From: Corynebacterium hylobatis
GTDB taxonomy: Bacteria; Actinomycetota; Actinomycetes; Mycobacteriales; Mycobacteriaceae
NCBI RefSeq assembly: GCF_003955685.1
Contig: NZ_RXHJ01000011.1
Location: forward strand, 62,001 to 126,000
DNA length: 64,000 bases
Direction of reading: 5' to 3'
Shown here one piece after another: positions 18,725 to 27,054 of the stretch; the first letter of the stretch is position 1, and each line of letters opens with the position of its first letter. The notes below the pieces were generated by a model. The model ran no database searches, was not told where the DNA came from, and saw only the letters and a program-made list of their open reading frames with translations. Position numbers and translations under genes: made by a program.

Positions 18725-20623
18725 TCACTCCTCCGACAGATCGAACCAGAGATAACCGTGCGGGGCGAGCATGACCACCCACGGGTACTTGCGGATCTGC
18801 GGGAAACGCTCGCCACCCGAAAGCTCCCGCGGGGTCACACCCACGAACTCCGAGAGATCCAGCGACACCGCCTGCGGACGGTCCGAGAGGTTGTTCACGC
18901 ACAGGATCTTCTCGTCCTTGTGCTCCCGCAGGAAGGTCAGCACCGTCTCATTCTCCGAGTCGATCTCCCGGTAGGTACCCAGACCGAAGGCCGGGTACTG
19001 CTGGCGCACATGGATCTGGCTGCGGATCCACTGCAGCAGGGAATTATCCCTGTTCATCTGGTTCTCGACGTTGATCGCCTGGTAACCGTACTGGTCATTC
19101 TGGATCGCCGGCAGATACAGCCGCTCCGGATCCGCCTTCGAGAAACCACCGTTGCGGTCATTCGACCACTGCATCGGGGTGCGCACACCGTCCCGGTCAT
19201 AGAGCCAGATGTTGTCGCCCATGCCGATCTCATCGCCGTAGTAGAGGATCGGCGAACCCGGCAACGAGAGCAGCAGCCCGTGCAGCAGCTCCAGCTTGTT
19301 GCGGTCACTACCCACCAGGGGTGCGAGCCGGCGGCGGATACCCACGTTCGCGCGCATCCGCGGATCCCGCGCGAAATGCTTGTACATGTACGCGCGTTCC
19401 TCGTCGGTGACCATCTCCAGGGTCAGTTCATCATGGTTGCGCAGGAAGATGCCCCACTGCGCTGTCTTCGGGATCTCCGGGGTATCCGCCAGGATCTCCG
19501 AGATCGGCGTGCGCGACTGCTTGTGCACGCTCATGAAGATCCGCGGCATCACCGGGAAATGGAAGGCCATGTGACACTCATCGCCGGTGTCCGGCTCACC
19601 GAAGTACTCCACCACCTCTTCGGGCATCTGGTTCGCCTCCGCCAGCAGCACCTTCGTCGGGTACTCATCCTCGATGACACCGCGGACCTGCTTGAGGAAC
19701 TCATGCGTCTCCGACAGGTTCTCGCAGCTGGTGCCCTCCCGCTCATAGAGGTAGGGCACCGCGTCCAGGCGGAAACCATCCAGCCCCAGGTCCAGCCAGA
19801 AACGCATGACCTCCAGCATCGCCGCCCGCACCGGCGGGTGATCGTAGTTCAGGTCCGGCTGGTGGCTGAAGAACCGGTGCCAGAAGTACTGCTTGCGCAC
19901 CGGATCCCACGTCCAGTTCGACTCCTCGGTGTCGATGAAGATGATCCGCGCATCCGAGTACTTCGTGTCGTCATCACTCCAGACGTAGAAATCCCCGTAG
20001 GGGCCGTCCGGGTCACGGCGGGACTCCTGGAACCACTGGTGCTGGTCCGAGGTGTGATTCATCACCAGGTCCGCGATGACACGGATGCCACGCTTGTGGG
20101 CCTGGTCCATGAGCTCCACGAAGTCCTCGACCGTGCCGAACTCCGGCAGGACCTCACGGAAGTTCCGGATGTCGTAGCCGCCGTCGCGCAGCGGGGAATC
20201 ATAGAAGGGCGGCAACCAGATGCAGTTGATGCCCAGCCACTCCAGGTAGTCCAGCTTCTCCGTCAGGCCCTTGAAGGAACCGGAACCGTGGCCCTCCGGG
20301 TCGTAGAAGGCGCGCACCAGCACCTCATAGAAGACTGCCGTCTTGTACCACTCCGGGTCGGGGCGCTCCCAGGGGGCGTCACCGGGGGCCGGGGTGGGGG
20401 TGCGGTACTCCTGGGACCCGTGCTCGACGATGTAGCCCTCGGCGTCAACCGGCGGGCGTTCGGTGGGTATCTCATCCGGGTGGAAGTGGTGGTCTTCCGG
20501 ATCGTGGCCGGCCCCGAGGGGTCCCATCGACAGACCTGGGCCCTGGGGGCCGGTCGTCGAATCGGAGGCTCCTGCGTTCCGCCGGCGTTCGGTGTTCGGA
20601 TCGTCATGTCGGGGATCGGTCAT
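18725..20623 (-). CDS. treS: Trehalose synthase / maltose alpha-D-glucosyltransferase TreS
   Basis: 632-residue GH13 enzyme that interconverts maltose and trehalose. The nucleophile Asp is in GFRLDAVP (about residue 287), the acid/base Glu in LLAEANQ (about 329) and the transition-state Asp in NHDE (about 398). The first 80 residues are a charged, low-complexity extension, longer than in many homologues, before the DPEWYKTAVFYE start of the barrel. It is translated just before maltokinase, giving a TreS-Mak route from trehalose to maltose 1-phosphate. The start ATG at 20623 is the first in frame; a start inside the extension cannot be excluded. Confidence 0.95.
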   Translation of the reverse strand: MTDPRHDDPNTERRRNAGASDSTTGPQGPGLSMGPLGAGHDPEDHHFHPDEIPTERPPVDAEGYIVEHGSQEYRTPTPAPGDAPWERPDPEWYKTAVFYEVLVRAFYDPEGHGSGSFKGLTEKLDYLEWLGINCIWLPPFYDSPLRDGGYDIRNFREVLPEFGTVEDFVELMDQAHKRGIRVIADLVMNHTSDQHQWFQESRRDPDGPYGDFYVWSDDDTKYSDARIIFIDTEESNWTWDPVRKQYFWHRFFSHQPDLNYDHPPVRAAMLEVMRFWLDLGLDGFRLDAVPYLYEREGTSCENLSETHEFLKQVRGVIEDEYPTKVLLAEANQMPEEVVEYFGEPDTGDECHMAFHFPVMPRIFMSVHKQSRTPISEILADTPEIPKTAQWGIFLRNHDELTLEMVTDEERAYMYKHFARDPRMRANVGIRRRLAPLVGSDRNKLELLHGLLLSLPGSPILYYGDEIGMGDNIWLYDRDGVRTPMQWSNDRNGGFSKADPERLYLPAIQNDQYGYQAINVENQMNRDNSLLQWIRSQIHVRQQYPAFGLGTYREIDSENETVLTFLREHKDEKILCVNNLSDRPQAVSLDLSEFVGVTPRELSGGERFPQIRKYPWVVMLAPHGYLWFDLSEE

Positions 20624-20809
20624 GGCTACCAGGGTAGGGAAATGCCCGGGGTGGTGCAGGGGGATCCCCGGTGGTATATGCGCAATAGGTCACCGGGCGG
20701 GTCAATCTGGGGTGGGGTCGGGTGACTTGTTGCGCACCGGCGGGGGCACGCCTGAATATCGAACCTGAATTTCTGGCGGCCGCCGTATCTTCCCTGTTCA
20801 GAAAGGGGT

Positions 20810-20844
20810 GTGAGGTGGGGTTTTCAGGCGCCTGAAAACCTCAC
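20810..20844. terminator. Palindromic hairpin downstream of the C-S lyase gene
   Basis: A perfect palindrome centred on ggcgcc (ttttcaggcgcctgaaaa with one further G:C pair on each side) is extended by gtgagg and cctcac. It lies a few bases after the stop of the minus-strand malY-like gene and is probably its terminator. The U-tract is weak, so factor dependence is possible. The remaining 190 bases up to treS show no gene. Confidence 0.6.
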
Positions 20845-20847
20845 GAT

Positions 20848-21981
20848 TCAGAGCGCGGCGAAGGCCTTCTCCAGGCGGGCGCAGGCCTCCTCGAGGATCT
20901 CCCGGGAGGTGCCGAAATTCAGCCGGGCGTGGTGCAGGCCGCCGGGCCCGAAGTGCAGGCCGTCATTGAAGGCGACCTTCGCGTTCTCCCGCAGCCAGAT
21001 CGCGGGGCGTTCCAGGTCGCCGATGGCGGTGCCGGAGAAGTCCAGCCACATCAGGTAGGTCGCGGCCGGGTTGGTCACCTTCAGACCGGGCACCCGCTTC
21101 GGCACCTCAGCGACCAGCCAGTCGCGGTTGGCGCGCAGGTAGTCGATCTGCCGGTCGAGGAAGTCCCCGCCCTCGCGGTAGCAGGCGATGGCGGCCCAGA
21201 TGCCGATGGTGGACACACCGTCCTTGGCCACGCCGGTCATCTTGTTCCAGGTGGCCAGGTCCTCGGGGTTGGTGAAGATGATCTGGGCGCACTTCAGGCC
21301 GGCGATGTTCCAGGCCTTGGAGGTGGCGGTGACGGTCACGCACACCTTGGCGGCGGTGTCGTTGAGCCCGGCGGCGACGATATGGCGGCCGTCGAAGACA
21401 AGGGGGGCGTGAATCTCATCGACGAGGACGCGGGCATCATAACGGTCGGCGAGTTCACACAACGCGACGAGGAAGTCCTCGTCCAGGGTGTAGCCGAGGG
21501 GGTTGTTGGGCGAGCACAGCAGGATGGAACCGGCACCGTCGGCGAAGGCCTGCTCGATCTCGGTGAGGTCGAGTCCTCCGTAGGCGTCGATGAAGACCAT
21601 CTCGCGGCCCACGGTCTCGGGCAGTTCGAGGAAGGGCGGGTAGGCGGGCACGGGCACGACGACGGCCGAATCGGGGCGGGTCATGTACTCGATGGCCAGG
21701 GCCAGGCCACGGACCACGTCCGGGGTGGCCACGATCATCGCCGGATCCGGACGCCAGCCGTAGCGCTCGGCATAGAAGTCGGCCACGGCCTCGGGGAGCT
21801 CGGAGGTGGCGGGGGTGTAGCCGAAGGACTCCCTGTCGATGGCGTCCATGATCGCCTGCTTCACGGGCGTGCAGGTGAAGAAGTCGCTCTCCGCGATCCA
21901 CAGGGGCAGGATGTCCTCGCCGTAGACGGTCCATTTACGGGTGCGGCGGTCTTTGAGCTGAGCAAGGGTAGGGAACTGCAT
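20848..21981 (-). CDS. MalY/PatB-type PLP-dependent C-S lyase (AecD-like)
   Basis: 377-residue fold-type I PLP enzyme. The Schiff-base lysine lies in TSKAWNIAGLKCAQ, the LCSPNNPLGYT motif is at about residue 168 and the arginine-bearing HARLNFGTSRE sits near the C-terminus. The MalY/PatB subgroup includes cystathionine beta-lyase and the S-aminoethylcysteine-cleaving AecD of Corynebacterium. Function as a beta C-S lyase is likely; a regulatory side role like that of E. coli MalY is possible but not shown. It stands 17 bases from the ABC exporter gene upstream on the same strand and may be co-transcribed with it. Confidence 0.9.
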   Translation of the reverse strand: MQFPTLAQLKDRRTRKWTVYGEDILPLWIAESDFFTCTPVKQAIMDAIDRESFGYTPATSELPEAVADFYAERYGWRPDPAMIVATPDVVRGLALAIEYMTRPDSAVVVPVPAYPPFLELPETVGREMVFIDAYGGLDLTEIEQAFADGAGSILLCSPNNPLGYTLDEDFLVALCELADRYDARVLVDEIHAPLVFDGRHIVAAGLNDTAAKVCVTVTATSKAWNIAGLKCAQIIFTNPEDLATWNKMTGVAKDGVSTIGIWAAIACYREGGDFLDRQIDYLRANRDWLVAEVPKRVPGLKVTNPAATYLMWLDFSGTAIGDLERPAIWLRENAKVAFNDGLHFGPGGLHHARLNFGTSREILEEACARLEKAFAAL

Positions 21982-21998
21982 GCCCTCAGGTTAGTACC

Positions 21999-23876
21999 TC
22001 ACTCAGGCTCGACGGTGTTGTCCTCCCCGTCGATGACGAGGCCGTACCGGCGCAGCCGCGCGCGGTCGGCCGCGGAGGAGGAGGCGGTCAGCTGCAGCAG
22101 CTCGGCGTAGATACCGCCCGAGGCGGCCAGTTCGTCGGGGGAGCCGATCTCGTCGACGACTCCCTCCCGCAGGGTGATGATCTTATCGACGCCCGCGATC
22201 GTCGACAGCCGGTGCGCGATGATCACCGTCGTACGGTTCTTCATCAGCTCATCCAGGCCCGCCTGGACGGCGCGCTCGGAACGGGTGTCGAGGGCGGAGG
22301 TGGCTTCGTCGAGAAGCAGGACGGGCGCGTCCTTGAGCATGGCGCGTGCCACCGCGACGCGCTGCTTCTGTCCACCCGACAGACGCAGGCCGCGCTCGCC
22401 GATGACGGTGTCATAACCCTTGGGGAAGCGCTCGATGAAATCGTGGGCGTTGGCGCGGCGGGCGACCTCGCGGATCTCCTCGTCGGTGGCGCCGGGGCGG
22501 CCGTAGGCGATGTTCTCCGCGATCGTGCCGGAGAACAGCGAGGCCTCCTGGAAGACCACACCCACGCTCGCCCGCAGCTCGGCCGCCGAGAGGTCCGTGA
22601 TGTCGCGACCGCAGACCCGCAGGTGACCCTCATCGATGGGGTAGAGGCCCAGCAGCAGGTTGACCAGCGTGGACTTGCCACCACCGGATTCGCCCACGAG
22701 CGCGATGGTCTCACCCCTCGACACGTCGAAGTCCACGTCCCGGATCACCGGCTCGCCGGGCAGATAGGAGAAGGTGACGCGGTCGAAGTCGATGACCGGC
22801 AGGCCCGCCACAGGTGTCAGCGGCTGGACCGGGGTGACGTCGAGCTGCGGCACCCCGGAGGCCTGCGTCGCGGCGATCAGCTGGGCGTTGGCCGTGGGCT
22901 CGAACTCCTCCTCCATGACCTTGAAATAGTCCCTCGAACCTGCGATGGCGCGCTGGGCGGCGTCCACGATCCAGCTCATCATGAACACCGGCTGCTTGGC
23001 CATGTTCACCAGCTGGATGAGCATGACCATGTCACCCAGGGAGAAGAAACCGTTGAGGGTGCGGAAGAACAGCAGCAGGTAGATGGCGAAGAAGATGAGG
23101 TTGAGTGCCGCACCACGGGCGGTGTCCATGGTGTGCCACCAGCGGGACTGCGGGCGGGTGATGTCCACCGTCCTGCCGTAGCGGGAACCGAAGTCGTCGA
23201 GCTCACGCACCTCGGAGACGAAGGACTTGACCACCTTCACCTGGCCGATGACCTCCGCGAAACGGCCGTTGGCCAGGTCAATCTGCTCGTTCTTCTGCCC
23301 CTCGAGCTTCTGCCAGCGTTTCGACGTCAGCGTGGTCAGCCACATGTAGATGGGGAAGAGCAGCGCCAGCAGGATTGTCAGCGGCCAGTAGTACCAGGTG
23401 GTGATCACCAGTACCGCCGCCACCTGGATGAGCATGGGGAAGAAGCTGTTGGAGAAGGACTGCAGGAACTGCGTGATCGACGTGATCGACCGGTCCAGCC
23501 GCGCGATGACCGTGCCGGTGACCTGGTTGTCGAAGTACCGCTGCGGCAACGCCAGCAGCTTCGCGTAGTAGCGGGTGGACAGGATCTGCCGCATCCGCAT
23601 GGCCATGACGTCACCGATGTAGCCGCCGACGTTCGTCATCGCTGTGTTCGCCAGATCAGCCAGCAGCAGGCCGAGGGCCAGCACCAGCAGGGTGGTGGTC
23701 ACCTCTGCGACGGTGGTTTCCCCGCGCAGGGTGGACACGATCGTGTCGGTGGCCTCCCGCAGGATGAACGGCGACACCAGACCCAGGGCGGCCGCCACCG
23801 TGGAGACGAGAACCACCCCCAGATAGAACGGCCACAGGGCGGAGGCACTCCGGAGGATGCGGGCGAGAGAATTCAA
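21999..23876 (-). CDS. ABC exporter, fused membrane and ATPase domains
   Basis: 625 residues. The N-terminal half has six membrane helices (about residues 15-310), and the C-terminal half is an ATPase with Walker A GESGGGKST, signature LSGGQKQR and Walker B LLLDEATSALD. The layout is that of homodimeric or heterodimeric multidrug or lipid exporters (MsbA/Sav1866 type). No partner half-transporter is adjacent, which favours a homodimer. The substrate is unknown. It is divergent from the lipoprotein gene at 24055 and probably transcribed with the malY-like gene. Confidence 0.92.
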   Translation of the reverse strand: MNSLARILRSASALWPFYLGVVLVSTVAAALGLVSPFILREATDTIVSTLRGETTVAEVTTTLLVLALGLLLADLANTAMTNVGGYIGDVMAMRMRQILSTRYYAKLLALPQRYFDNQVTGTVIARLDRSITSITQFLQSFSNSFFPMLIQVAAVLVITTWYYWPLTILLALLFPIYMWLTTLTSKRWQKLEGQKNEQIDLANGRFAEVIGQVKVVKSFVSEVRELDDFGSRYGRTVDITRPQSRWWHTMDTARGAALNLIFFAIYLLLFFRTLNGFFSLGDMVMLIQLVNMAKQPVFMMSWIVDAAQRAIAGSRDYFKVMEEEFEPTANAQLIAATQASGVPQLDVTPVQPLTPVAGLPVIDFDRVTFSYLPGEPVIRDVDFDVSRGETIALVGESGGGKSTLVNLLLGLYPIDEGHLRVCGRDITDLSAAELRASVGVVFQEASLFSGTIAENIAYGRPGATDEEIREVARRANAHDFIERFPKGYDTVIGERGLRLSGGQKQRVAVARAMLKDAPVLLLDEATSALDTRSERAVQAGLDELMKNRTTVIIAHRLSTIAGVDKIITLREGVVDEIGSPDELAASGGIYAELLQLTASSSAADRARLRRYGLVIDGEDNTVEPE

Positions 23877-24054
23877 CGTGTAGGGCTTTCCATGGTTCTC
23901 GCGGTACCCGGCCGAAGTTTCGGCCGGCCGCGGTGAAATTAAATTACGGTGTTGTCACCGGAACTGCCCGCCCAGGCTCAGGCGCTGGTTAGACTATGGG
24001 ACAGTCCGGGACTTCTCCCTGGACATTCTAGGCCGGACAGGAAACGGAGGGACC

Positions 24055-24585
24055 GTGGGACGATACCGCTTCGGCGTCAGCGCCGCTGCGATTCTCACCA
24101 CCGCACTGCTGCTCACAGCCTGCGGTGGCAACGGTGATGGAACGGGCTCGGAGGAGTCCATCGAGGTCACTACCTCTCAGACCCCGGTCGCCCAGGCGGT
24201 CGAGGTGGAACCGAAGGTCGCCGAAACCCTGCGCGGCACCACCACCGACCCCGGCCTCAACGTCGAGTGGACCTACCAGGGCACCCGTTCCGGCCAGTAC
24301 AGCGGCAGCGTGGTCACCTTCCTGGTGCGCAACCTCAACGACGAACCCGTCCCACCCGAGTCCATCCCCGACCCGAAGTTGCAGTACAACTCCGGCGGCG
24401 GCACCATGACCGACGCCACCCCCCTCAGCAACTCGGACACCGAGCTGAACCTCGGCCTCGATCTGCCGCTGGGTGCCGGCGCATCCACCAACATCCAGTA
24501 CGCCTTCGAGGTCAGCCCCGGCAACCTCTGGGACGCGGAACTGCAGGTGGGCAACGTGATCTTCGAGGGTAACCTCAGCTACTAG
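24055..24585 (+). CDS. Lipoprotein of unknown function
   Basis: 176 residues. The signal peptide ends in LLTAC with the lipidated Cys at residue 23, so it should be anchored on the outside of the cell membrane. The body has a beta-strand character with a segment STNIQYAFEVSPG like immunoglobulin-like domains of DUF4352-type lipoproteins, but the assignment is weak. The GTG start at 24055 has a strong GGAGGG about seven bases upstream. It opens a short run of plus-strand secreted-protein genes. Confidence 0.75.
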   Translation: MGRYRFGVSAAAILTTALLLTACGGNGDGTGSEESIEVTTSQTPVAQAVEVEPKVAETLRGTTTDPGLNVEWTYQGTRSGQYSGSVVTFLVRNLNDEPVPPESIPDPKLQYNSGGGTMTDATPLSNSDTELNLGLDLPLGAGASTNIQYAFEVSPGNLWDAELQVGNVIFEGNLSY

Positions 24586-24652
24586 GGTTCGGCCGGAAAG
24601 AATTTTCAGGGACCCGGGAACCGGCGGGCGGTTTCCGGAGTCTAAGTGTGTC

Positions 24653-24675
24653 GGGTGCGGAAAACCTCCGCACCC
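24653..24675 (+). terminator. Hairpin between the two lipoprotein genes
   Basis: An eight-base stem, gggtgcgg (24653-24660) with ccgcaccc (24668-24675), encloses a seven-base loop. It lies 24 bases before the DUF3558-like lipoprotein gene. It has no U-tract, so it may be a weak terminator of the first lipoprotein gene or a 5' leader hairpin of the second. Confidence 0.3.
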
Positions 24676-24699
24676 TCCACCACCACACAAGGGGACCCC

Positions 24700-25299
24700 A
24701 TGCCCGCCCGCCGACTCCTGCCTCTCATCCTGACGGCGTTGATACTCACCGCCTGCTCACCGGACGACACGCCTATCGACGCCCCGTCCTCGCCACCCGC
24801 GAGCCCCACGACCGTCGAACCCGTCGCCCAACCCATCGAGCTCGGAGACTTCGACCCCGAGGGCGACTTCGAGGTGTTCAACCCGTGCACCGAGATCCCG
24901 GCAGAAGTTCGCGCGGCAGCGGGGTTGGGGGAACCTGTCGGTGAACCCTTCAGCGATGCAGGAAAATCGGAGAGCTGCTCTTTCAATTCTCTTGATCCTT
25001 CGCAGCAAGGGTTCTTCGCGTTGGCGGGTGACAAGGTGCCGAAGAGCCGAATTGAAGAGCGAGGCATGCTGCTTGCTCCTACCACCGAAGCCACTGTTCC
25101 CGGCATATATCTTCACCACATGGGATCGGGGGTGCCGGATGAATGCAGTGCTGCTCTACACACCACTCGTGGACGCTTTGTAGTCCACTACATGGAAACT
25201 CTTACGACGCAGAGCCGCGATGATCTTTGTTCGTTGGCCGTTCAGAAACTGGAAGACATCCATCAACTCTTGGGGGAAGACAATGGAGATTCTCATTGA
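24700..25299 (+). CDS. DUF3558-like lipoprotein
   Basis: 199 residues. The signal ends in LILTAC with the lipidated Cys at residue 19, followed by a Pro/Ser/Thr-rich linker (about residues 20-45) and a compact domain. That domain begins FNPCTEIP and has three further cysteines (SESCSFN, DECSAAL and DLCSLA). The CTEIP start and paired cysteines fit the DUF3558 lipoproteins of actinobacteria; function unknown. An aaggggac site precedes the ATG. Its last 17 bases overlap the start of the Gly-rich protein gene, so the two are probably translated together. From about 24940 codon use becomes less GC-rich than upstream genes. Confidence 0.75.
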   Translation: MPARRLLPLILTALILTACSPDDTPIDAPSSPPASPTTVEPVAQPIELGDFDPEGDFEVFNPCTEIPAEVRAAAGLGEPVGEPFSDAGKSESCSFNSLDPSQQGFFALAGDKVPKSRIEERGMLLAPTTEATVPGIYLHHMGSGVPDECSAALHTTRGRFVVHYMETLTTQSRDDLCSLAVQKLEDIHQLLGEDNGDSH

Positions 25300-26989
25300 T
25301 CATGACTCGATTCTCGGGGGAGTCGACAAACTTAAATCGATTGGCGCAGATGCTCGTAACTCTGTTTTTGAAGCGGGTATGGCAAGTCTGAACGGAAGTT
25401 TCTCCGGCGTGTCCGGCCTGGACCAGCTCGGAGGCGCCCACGGCGGAGTCATCAACGGTGGCGCGGGTTCAGCGATCACGGTGCTGCAGTCCTATGCCGA
25501 ACAGGTCGAGTGGCTTAGCGGCGCGCTGGCCGCCAGCTATGAGGCGTTGACCGGGCAGAATGCCTTCGTCGCGAGGGGCATGGACATCGCGGATGAGGGC
25601 GGCACCGTCGGTGCCGACGGTGTTAGCTTCCCGAGCAGACCGCAGCCCCGCTTTGAGAACTTCAGCTTCACCCCGCCGATGGTCCTGCCGGCGCTGTCGA
25701 TTGAGCAGCTGGCGGCGGATTTCTCGTCCACCAGGATCGCGGAGTGTGTGGCGGCCTCGCAGCTGTGGCATGCGCTGTCGGGGGAGACGTCGTCAATCGC
25801 CCAGAGCCTGGATGCGGTGGCGCAGGAACTGTCGGGCAGCAACCGGGGTGAGGTGATTGAGGCGGCGATCGGCAAGATTGCGGAGGTTGCCCGGGCGGGT
25901 GATACCTTCGCGCAGAATTCGAAGACCATGGCGGCGTCGGTGGAGCGACTCTCGGCGATCAAACAGGACGGTGCGCTGCAGGTCAACTACGCGCGGATGG
26001 CACTGGGGGCGATTGCTGATCCGGTGCAGAAGACCGCTGCGGAGCAGGCTTTCCTTCAGTCTTTCCCGGCGACTTACATGCCCTCGGTGACCACGGGGAT
26101 CCCGCCGATCCGCAACCTCATGGTGATGGACGGTGGCGCCGACGGTGGTGGCCAGGTGGCCCTCGGGATGAATGAGGTGGCGGGCAAGGGCTCGAAGCAC
26201 GACGCCACCGGAAACCGCCCGGCGGGTGGCACTCTCCAGGCACTGAACTCGGTGCAGCAGGCGATGGGCACCGGGGACTTCGGCACCGTCCAGTCCGGGG
26301 TCAATGATCTGGCCGGGGTCACTGGGGCTCCACTCGATCAGGTCGTGCAGGCCGGTGATATCGGCACGACTGCAGCTTCGACGGGTGCGCTGACGGCACC
26401 GCCGGGTGTCGGCACGCTGGGTGCCCCTTCCTTCGGTACGGGCGGCGGAACCAGTCTGGGTGCTGGCCCGGCCCTTGGTGGGCCGGTTCCGCTGGGTGGT
26501 GTCGGGAACCTGGCTGGGGGCGGGACCACGGCGGCTGGTGCCGGACGGATTCCATTGTCTGCACCGATCGGTGGCATGAGCCCGAATGGGATGTCGGGTC
26601 CGCTCGGCATCCTCGGCACGGCACAACCAGGGCGCCCCGGACTTCCCACTGGCAACATCGCAGGCAGTGGTGGTCGGGCGGGTGGCCCCATCGGCGGTGG
26701 TGGCCTCGTCGGGGGAGGAACAGGAGCGGGCGTCGCGGCGCGGCCACCGGCTGGTACCTCGACCGCGCACTCGGCGGTGGGTGGGGGAGGGGTGTCGAGA
26801 AGCAGTGGCCCGATGGGCCGCGGCATGATGCCCATGATGGGGGCACCGATGGCCGGGCAGGCGCAGTCCAAAGCCGCGAAGGTGAAGACCGTGACGTCGG
26901 TGGTGGAGAAGGATGACAACGCCGCGGCGCTGCTCGGCGAGCACCAGCCGGTGGTGCCAGGCGTGATCGGGGCGTGGGCCCGCGGGTGA
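25283..26989 (+). CDS. Large Gly/Ala/Pro-rich protein with helical N-terminal domain, WXG100/PPE-like layout
   Basis: 568 residues, not recognised with certainty. Residues 1-110 and about 135-290 look alpha-helical, and residues about 300-530 are a low-complexity tail rich in Gly, Ala, Pro and Met (GGAGR, GGGG, PMMG). There is no signal peptide or membrane segment. This layout recalls substrates of type VII secretion, but no clear WxG or YxxxD/E motif was found, so that is only a hypothesis. The ATG at 25283 has gggggaag upstream and overlaps the end of the DUF3558-like gene by 17 bases. It ends at a strong terminator facing the calpain-like gene. Confidence 0.7.
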   Translation: MEILIDHDSILGGVDKLKSIGADARNSVFEAGMASLNGSFSGVSGLDQLGGAHGGVINGGAGSAITVLQSYAEQVEWLSGALAASYEALTGQNAFVARGMDIADEGGTVGADGVSFPSRPQPRFENFSFTPPMVLPALSIEQLAADFSSTRIAECVAASQLWHALSGETSSIAQSLDAVAQELSGSNRGEVIEAAIGKIAEVARAGDTFAQNSKTMAASVERLSAIKQDGALQVNYARMALGAIADPVQKTAAEQAFLQSFPATYMPSVTTGIPPIRNLMVMDGGADGGGQVALGMNEVAGKGSKHDATGNRPAGGTLQALNSVQQAMGTGDFGTVQSGVNDLAGVTGAPLDQVVQAGDIGTTAASTGALTAPPGVGTLGAPSFGTGGGTSLGAGPALGGPVPLGGVGNLAGGGTTAAGAGRIPLSAPIGGMSPNGMSGPLGILGTAQPGRPGLPTGNIAGSGGRAGGPIGGGGLVGGGTGAGVAARPPAGTSTAHSAVGGGGVSRSSGPMGRGMMPMMGAPMAGQAQSKAAKVKTVTSVVEKDDNAAALLGEHQPVVPGVIGAWARG

Positions 26990-27000
26990 GCCCGGGAAAG

Positions 27001-27028
27001 GGTTGAGGGGAGCAGCCGCCCCTCAACC
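27001..27028. terminator. Bidirectional terminator between convergent genes
   Basis: A perfect ten-base stem, ggttgagggg (27001-27010) and cccctcaacc (27019-27028), has an eight-base loop. It lies between the plus-strand Gly-rich gene and the minus-strand calpain-like gene, and can stop transcription from both sides. Confidence 0.75.
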
Positions 27029-27054
27029 CATGCTGGTGGACGTGGCCGGGAGAA

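Noticed and set aside
25283..26989. Firm call of the Gly-rich protein as a PPE or WXG100 protein
   Set aside because: No WxG or YxxxD/E motif was found; only the overall layout is similar.
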